This document shows, piece after piece, positions 8,649 through 9,979 of a DNA stretch of 9,979 nucleotides. This stretch comes from Methanosarcinales archaeon. Its GTDB lineage: Archaea > Halobacteriota > Methanosarcinia > Methanosarcinales > Methanogasteraceae. The notes beneath the pieces are model-generated. The model made no database searches. It was not told the DNA's origin and was given only the letters and a program-made list of their open reading frames with translations. The stretch covers positions 1 to 9,979 of the forward strand of contig DTYY01000353.1 in the NCBI GenBank assembly GCA_012961645.1. The letters are read 5' to 3'. How positions within the stretch are numbered: the first letter of the stretch is position 1; the number at the start of each line of letters is the position of its first letter. Position numbers and translations under genes: made by a program.

Positions 8649-8696
8649 ATGGATCATCCGGGCCGCAGAAAGAAACAAAGGAGAAGCACAATATGA
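8649..8696 (+). CDS. Tiny basic leader ORF (15 residues)
   Basis: ATG at 8649 encodes MDHPGRRKKQRRSTI, very rich in Arg and Lys, and stops at TGA 8694-8696, which overlaps the ATG of the next small ORF as ATGA. No clear Shine-Dalgarno sequence precedes it, but the predicted transcription start is so close that leaderless translation is possible. No family is recognised. It may be a regulatory leader peptide or merely a chance ORF; the overlap pattern is the main reason to list it. Confidence 0.25.
   Translation: MDHPGRRKKQRRSTI
8679..8684 (+). promoter_or_regulatory. Strong ribosome binding site for the 19-residue leader ORF
   Basis: AGGAGA lies 8 bases before the ATG at 8693, inside the preceding leader ORF. 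It is better than the short, close GAGG (8742-8745) in front of the DUF2162 gene, which suggests ribosomes load here and are handed on. Confidence 0.45.
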
Positions 8697-8752
8697 CAAA
8701 TGAAAGAAAAGGGACACTGATCATACAGGTACTGGCGATCAGAGGATTATGA
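8693..8752 (+). CDS. Small ORF (19 residues) translationally coupled to the DUF2162 gene
   Basis: ATG at 8693 encodes MTNERKGTLIIQVLAIRGL: a charged start followed by a short hydrophobic stretch. It has a well-spaced AGGAGA, its start overlaps the stop of the upstream mini-ORF, and its TGA (8750-8752) overlaps the ATG of the DUF2162 gene as ATGA. That geometry is typical of translational coupling in polycistronic messages. No family is recognised, and it is too short to span a membrane fully. It could be a leader peptide, a genuine microprotein or the remnant of a longer gene. Confidence 0.4.
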   Translation: MTNERKGTLIIQVLAIRGL

Positions 8753-9459
8753 CAGACACAATCACAACCAATCTCATCGCATCCGGCATGCTTGCCGGCA
8801 TCGCAGTCCTTGCCCTCAAGACAGGGCTTGGCTGCGGCTTTGCCAACCTGAAACGAAAGGAGGTCGTCTATTTCGCCTCAGTTTACCTCGTCGTATCGAT
8901 CATCATGGGCTATTTCGTCGGGATCGTCCCGCTCGATCTGACGCAGAACATCCTTGCGATGGGCGTTACTATGCATCTCATCATCGCAGCCGGGCTGATC
9001 TACTTCGGGGTTCGCACAAAGAAGGAATGGCTATCAGAAGGGCGCGATCTTTCAAGAAAAACCTTCCTCTTACTATCTTTGCCATGCCCGGTCTGTCTGA
9101 CAGCGACCTTTCTTACGTGTACCGTGCTTGCCGCCGCGATCGACCGTAGCAACATCGTAATCGGTGGTATCGTGGGCCTGGTCTTCTTTGCAGGCATCAT
9201 CGCCGCGTCGTTCTCGGTTGCGCTTCTTGCAAGGCGGTTCGATTGCAAAGACCCTTCCGCGCTTGGAACAACGATGATTCTCTTCGGACTCTTCTATCTG
9301 CTCTCTCCACTGATCATTCCTGCGTATCTGCAGGCTCAGACAGTGCAAACTCCGGGCATTCCGGTGGATCCTGGTGAGATTGCGCTCTCCTTTGCTTTGA
9401 TGGCTGCTCTCGCCTCACTCGGCTTTGCAAGGGATAGATACAAAAGATCGAACGGTTAA
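8749..9459 (+). CDS. Seven-helix membrane protein, DUF2162 family (predicted transporter)
   Basis: This 236-residue integral membrane protein has hydrophobic segments at about 8-30, 38-60, 66-88, 105-130, 136-161, 171-193 and 210-226. The signature SLPCPVCLT (110-118) places a CPVC cysteine pair at the start of the fourth segment, with further cysteines at 29 (GLGCGF) and 124; this matches my memory of DUF2162 proteins of methanogens, annotated as predicted transporters. The cysteines could bind a metal or form a thiol redox pair within the membrane; that is inference. The ATG at 8749 is favoured because it overlaps the stop of the 19-residue ORF and has GAGG 3 bases upstream. The ExbB-type gene follows after 43 bases, so the two are probably one operon. 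Substrate unknown; a tetrapyrrole, its metal or a precursor is suggested only by context. Confidence 0.78.
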   Translation: MTDTITTNLIASGMLAGIAVLALKTGLGCGFANLKRKEVVYFASVYLVVSIIMGYFVGIVPLDLTQNILAMGVTMHLIIAAGLIYFGVRTKKEWLSEGRDLSRKTFLLLSLPCPVCLTATFLTCTVLAAAIDRSNIVIGGIVGLVFFAGIIAASFSVALLARRFDCKDPSALGTTMILFGLFYLLSPLIIPAYLQAQTVQTPGIPVDPGEIALSFALMAALASLGFARDRYKRSNG

Positions 9460-9490
9460 GGCATTGGAGCATCAATAGATTAAAACATCA

Positions 9491-9496
9491 AAGGAG
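9491..9496 (+). promoter_or_regulatory. Ribosome binding site of the ExbB-type gene
   Basis: AAGGAG lies 6 bases before ATG 9503-9505 in the 43-base gap after the DUF2162 gene, fixing the start of a reading frame that has no stop within the window. Confidence 0.65.
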
Positions 9497-9502
9497 TAGA
9501 AA

Positions 9503-9979
9503 ATGGACGTATCTTCAGGAATAACAGGAACAATGTTCATGATCTCAAATTCGCTGCTCTATCCGGTGATCATTGCGCTGCTCTGCCTGATTGCGTGGTC
9601 GCTTGTATCGATCGGTCAGTTCGTATCCGAGTATACGTTGAGAAACAGGGACGTGAAACGGCTCAAGGAAGGATGCAGGGATGCAAGAGCAAAGATCGAG
9701 ACAGGAGAGTTCAGAGAGGCGTCTGATATTCTGGCTGGCAGCGGATCGAATAACCTTCTTGAAAGCTTCATAAAAGACCTCTCAGCATCCATAGGCGATG
9801 AACGATTCCGGGTTGAGGCAGAGAAGCTGCTTCAGGACTACGAGATCAAAATCGCGGACGAGTTGATGCAGGTAAGACTGGTTGCGCGGGTCGGTCCGAT
9901 GCTCGGGTTGATGGGGACGCTGATACCGATGGGTCCTGCGCTCATCGGCTTGTCCGCAGGAAACATCCAGCAGCTTGCA
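9503..9979 (+). CDS. MotA/TolQ/ExbB proton-channel family protein, N-terminal part (cut by window end)
   Basis: The frame stays open for 159 codons from the ATG to the last base, so the C-terminal part is missing. Residues 17-39 form the first membrane helix, followed by a cytoplasmic, partly helical stretch rich in charged residues (about 45-125). Then comes VARVGPMLGLMGTLIPMGPA (128-147), the family's second-helix signature; Thr139 in GLMGTL aligns by eye with the proton-pathway threonine of E. coli ExbB/TolQ. Such proteins assemble as a pentamer and pass protons to drive a partner protein outside the membrane. Here the partner is not in view; a small DUF2149-type or ExbD-like protein would be expected just downstream. 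Spacing to the DUF2162 gene (43 bases) supports an operon. A role energising the surface CobN-like protein or the DUF2162 protein is inference. Confidence 0.88.
   Translation, partial: MDVSSGITGTMFMISNSLLYPVIIALLCLIAWSLVSIGQFVSEYTLRNRDVKRLKEGCRDARAKIETGEFREASDILAGSGSNNLLESFIKDLSASIGDERFRVEAEKLLQDYEIKIADELMQVRLVARVGPMLGLMGTLIPMGPALIGLSAGNIQQLA

Overview
The window reads as a stretch of a euryarchaeal chromosome, most likely from a methanogen or methane/alkane-oxidising relative in the Methanomicrobia/Methanosarcinales sphere. The evidence is an archaeal-type porphobilinogen synthase, A/T-rich BRE/TATA-like promoters, GGAGG-type ribosome binding sites, a giant secreted protein with a C-terminal membrane anchor typical of archaeal surface proteins, and the grouping of a CobN-like protein with a DUF2162 membrane protein and a MotA/TolQ/ExbB channel, which I associate with methanogen genomes. 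I cannot name genus or species from the sequence alone.

Layout: every gene is on the + strand. (1) 1-591 is the 3' part of hemB. Its last ~170 codons are clean, but the first ~80 bases have a stop in frame and look frameshifted. (2) 757-7212 encodes a 2151-residue surface protein. It has a signal peptide, a lone PQQ-type blade, a transcobalamin-like DUF4430 domain, a dockerin, a complete PQQ-type beta-propeller, a second DUF4430 domain, a complete CobN/ChlH-type chelatase domain, an acidic Ser/Gly linker and a C-terminal membrane helix. (3) 7314-8597 encodes an AAA_14/DUF4143 ATPase behind a perfect 10-bp inverted repeat. It looks like an insertion between functionally linked genes. (4) 8598-8748 holds a promoter and two tiny ORFs whose stops overlap the next start (ATGA, twice in a row). 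(5) 8749-9459 encodes a seven-helix DUF2162 membrane protein with a CPVC motif. (6) 9503 to the window end is the 5' part of a MotA/TolQ/ExbB proton-channel gene.

How the genes may work together (inference): the large protein places a chelatase-type domain and two possible corrinoid-binding modules outside the cell, while the ExbB-type channel could supply proton-motive energy and the DUF2162 protein a membrane path. This resembles in composition the bacterial Hmu haem-utilisation operon, whose CobN-like HmuS has been linked to anaerobic haem dechelation. The best working hypothesis is a surface system for capturing, demetallating or importing a tetrapyrrole (corrinoid, haem or F430-like) or its metal. 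The nearby hemB belongs to tetrapyrrole synthesis and fits the theme, though proximity alone proves nothing. No cytoplasmic chelatase partners (CobS/CobT or ChlI/ChlD type) are visible in the window.
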